Below, piece after piece: positions 61,431-64,000 of a stretch of 64,000 nucleotides of DNA. The DNA is from Pachyseris speciosa. Taxonomy: Eukaryota; Cnidaria; Anthozoa; Scleractinia; Pachyseridae. The DNA lies in NCBI GenBank assembly GCA_016490735.1, contig JAEMWC010000140.1, positions 920,001-984,000 of the forward strand, in the 5' to 3' direction. Each line of letters starts with the position of its first letter. Positions within the stretch are counted from its first letter, which is position 1. The notes under the pieces were generated by a model that had not been told where the DNA came from, did not search any database, and saw only the letters and a list, made by a program, of their open reading frames with translations. Both the position numbers and the translations under genes were made by a program.

Positions 61431-63874
61431 AGCTTTAGTCTGAGGAGAGTAGGACGGTTATTAGCGATATTCATAGGCTCAAACCGTATGGAAAACTTTT
61501 GTTCAATAACTGCAAAAAGTATATGCATACAACTAAGTCTCACCTTTTGAAATCACAGAAAGTGGGCTAAACTGTTGAGTGAGTAATTTCTGGTAGGCTG
61601 CAACGAACAATTTATCGGACACCGCGTATGTACTGAGTTAACGGCTCAATTGATCTGATGGTCTGAAATACAATTGCTGTTTCTTTTTACACAATTCAAT
61701 TCCTGCAAAATAGTCTAGATAACAAACAACCATTTTGGGAAGCAAAATGAGCTGCTATATCTTCTTTTGGCAAATTTGAACATAGTTGTTTTGACCGGGT
61801 AAAGAAGCAAAAACTGTAATCAACAAGTATGCTTTCAAAACACTGGGATTTATTCTTTGTACAAGTTACAAAGGTATCTTAGGTTGGGTTAGGACAAATT
61901 AGGTTAGGTGTCAATATCCAAAATTAAATCTTTATCTTTGTACATCTTAACGAAGATTTTGAATTTTCATTGACGGAAAACATCATTTGAAAAAAGAGCA
62001 ATCTGTCTTAGACAATTAACAGGCTGCAAAGTGGGGTAGGAGCGACAAGAGAGAAACATCAGGATCCGCTTAGGTTGCCGAATTTGTTTTCTCCCCGGCC
62101 CCCTGCGCTTGTTGGGCTTGATGATACCGTTATAAGGGAGCCTGGGAACACGCTAAATCCGTATCGCTTGTCTATGCTACATACACCCCAAGTTCATCAA
62201 CCAATTTCTTTGTGAATAATTTATTTTGTAATAATTTTTCCCTCGTAGGAGCACTATGATCGCTGTTAAATTGTTCTGCGATCACTATGATTAAACATGT
62301 AATGTCTTGCCCTCCTACTCTAATTGTTTCAAATTCAGTCGTACATCTTTTTGACTTGAAGCTCACGAAAGCAAATAATGGTCTCAGGGTATCAATAGTT
62401 TCGCTGTTCTAGAATTTCAAAATTGTTCGTTGTGAATTCAGAATTAGTGTAGGAAATCGCACGACATCGAGGACTATTCGTGATTAAATAGGTACGCGTG
62501 ATTTTGAAAGTTCCCTTAATTTGCCAGTTGAGAACTTTTAAATATCACAAGTCACTATTAATCACAAAAAGGCCATGTCGGATTTTTCTATTTTTACTAC
62601 ATTCATTTTTACACAGTGCCTTTACACGACAAAATAATTTTATCAACTCTAAACTAGAGGGTACAGTCATCAGTTGGTAGCAATATTTAGCAAACATCTC
62701 GAAGTGTCGGCGACGAGTTGCCTCTCTCTGTTTCTTCTCGGTCAATCCGTTCGGGTCACGTGGTCCGGGCGAAAAGCGGGAGAGGCCTGGACAAAAATCC
62801 GAAAAGTGAGACAAATGTCTTGAAGCGAAATTTTCTGCCGAAACACCCTCACAGTGGAAAATCTGAAGTTTATTCCCTTCTAAAAGCTTGCTCGAGCATA
62901 CATTAAGCGACATTTCACTTGCATTACACAATTACGAAGAAGTCAAAATCAACACCAAATTATTAAACGGTAGTTCACAAGTGTCTTTAATTGAATGAAC
63001 TTAAATGACACATTCACATCCCGAGTTAAATGGGGCGAATTATACGAAGTAGCCGTCACAGAAATGAAACTCCATCACTTGCAGAAAAAGTATCCTTATC
63101 AGGCTGGAAACATAAACGAAATTATAACCCGAGACAGCTTTGCCATTCGAATTTCATATCAGCTTCCATCCTGTAGCTAGCGATGACTTCTTCTTAATTC
63201 GATTTAGCTACGCAAAAAAAAAACTACCATTTGACGAGTTCCGCAGTAGTTCGGACTCTAGAGTTCCAAGTGATGTTTTTCAATCCCAAATAGCATCAAC
63301 GAGGCTGCTTTGAAACAGCATGTACAGTTTCCATCCCTAAGGTTTTGCCGAGCACAGGAAATTCCACCACATGTTCAGTAGGAATTTATTAGCTCAAAAT
63401 CGGTCGCAAGTGGTTGATATGTTAAATTGACAGGAACTTACATGGACTGTAACAGGCGATCTACACCGCAAGGGTTCTGAAACCATAATTTGCCGCTGTT
63501 CCCGGTCAAACATTTTGTAAACACCCGGAAAGTCGACCGCCATTCTTATATATATAAAACAGGAGCATGCGCATTCTGTTTTTGTCTAGGCTTTCCCTGG
63601 CTGTTCGCCTCGGTTACGTCACCGAAACGAATTGATCGTGAGGGCCTGGAAGAAAGTCGTACAGGAACTAGGCAAGGCGATGAGTAGATCAAGAATCATT
63701 CTGGTCAACTTCAGAAATCGACTAACCTTAAGTGGTGTACAATACTCTTCCAACGTGGGATAGGATGTAGAGAGACTTTTCATTAGTCTTGGATGTTAGC
63801 AATGACTTGGCTGTTTTAGTAGTGACGTTCTTGCGTTTTCAAGTAAGGTTTCGGCAAGTTGTTGGACTTTGACA
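61431..63874. other. Intergenic region, no gene supported
   Basis: The longest frame, 62931-62545 on the minus strand (128 residues, containing LTEKKQREATRRRHFEMFAK), has no recognised family and no clear splice partners. The other frames are short. Nothing else stands out. Confidence 0.4.
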
Positions 63875-64000
63875 ACTTTAAAGTGCGCCTAACCCCAAAA
63901 TATATTTTCCGCTAATATAGAACGTTGCACCTATGCTTTTATTTCCAGCTTTCGACTTTTATGGACTTCAAAACTTACGATAAACTAAGCGTCGTTGGGT
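63875..64000. repeat. Possible MITE end at the window edge
   Basis: TTTAAAGTGCGCCTAACCCC and the following TTTTCCGCTAATAT...TTGCACCT and CTTTCGACTTTTATGGACTT resemble the inner left side of the element at 39353-39790. The other end lies outside the window. Confidence 0.4.

Noticed and set aside
62545..62931. 128-residue minus-strand open frame as a gene
   Set aside because: No recognised domain, no splice partner and no promoter evidence. It is kept only as a note on the intergenic region.

Overview
The window is animal nuclear DNA: intron-rich genes with GT-AG junctions and a very heavy load of mixed transposable elements. Penelope-like elements with hammerhead ribozyme folds, DIRS and BEL/Pao elements, many CR1/L2-type LINE tails and TTAA-flanked MITEs in AT-rich DNA suggest an invertebrate, most likely an anthozoan cnidarian such as a coral. 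That last step is inference from repeat style, not a database match.

Two conserved genes sit head to head. A TP53I3/PIG3-type quinone oxidoreductase runs leftward (four exons, 5182-10055; its last exon is not in the window). A PUS7/TruD-type tRNA/mRNA pseudouridine synthase runs rightward (10211-61034). The six PUS7 exons (10211-10853, 29285-29794, 30392-30696, 38668-38743, 39822-40077, 60782-61034) join in frame to 681 codons including the stop, yet the locus spans about 51 kb. The start codons are about 155 bp apart, so a shared bidirectional promoter is likely.

Positions 1-4925 are a repeat graveyard: LINE tails, a palindrome carrying two hammerhead motifs, a Penelope GIY-YIG fragment, a tRNA-Thr-like gene between direct repeats, and a 1 kb piggyBac-like MITE. 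PUS7 intron 1 (18.4 kb) holds a giant inverted repeat (arms 11502-15314 and 23722-28287) full of a recurring palindrome plus CCAAT motif. The arms enclose 8.4 kb of debris, including a DIRS element split by a younger LINE with a 9-bp target duplication. Intron 3 holds a nearly complete BEL/Pao retrotransposon (31322-38569) with two LTRs and a GGTAC target duplication.

PUS7 intron 5 (20.7 kb) contains a nested, antisense tandem family of small secreted proteins of unknown function. There are five copies. Only one (48152-50131) has an intact start, signal peptide and reading frame; the others show start loss, a nonsense codon, frameshifts or truncation and fusion. MITEs, a 956-bp element with perfect 9-bp target duplications, and another Penelope remnant with a well-formed hammerhead motif lie between them. 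Downstream of PUS7 (61035-64000) no gene can be supported.
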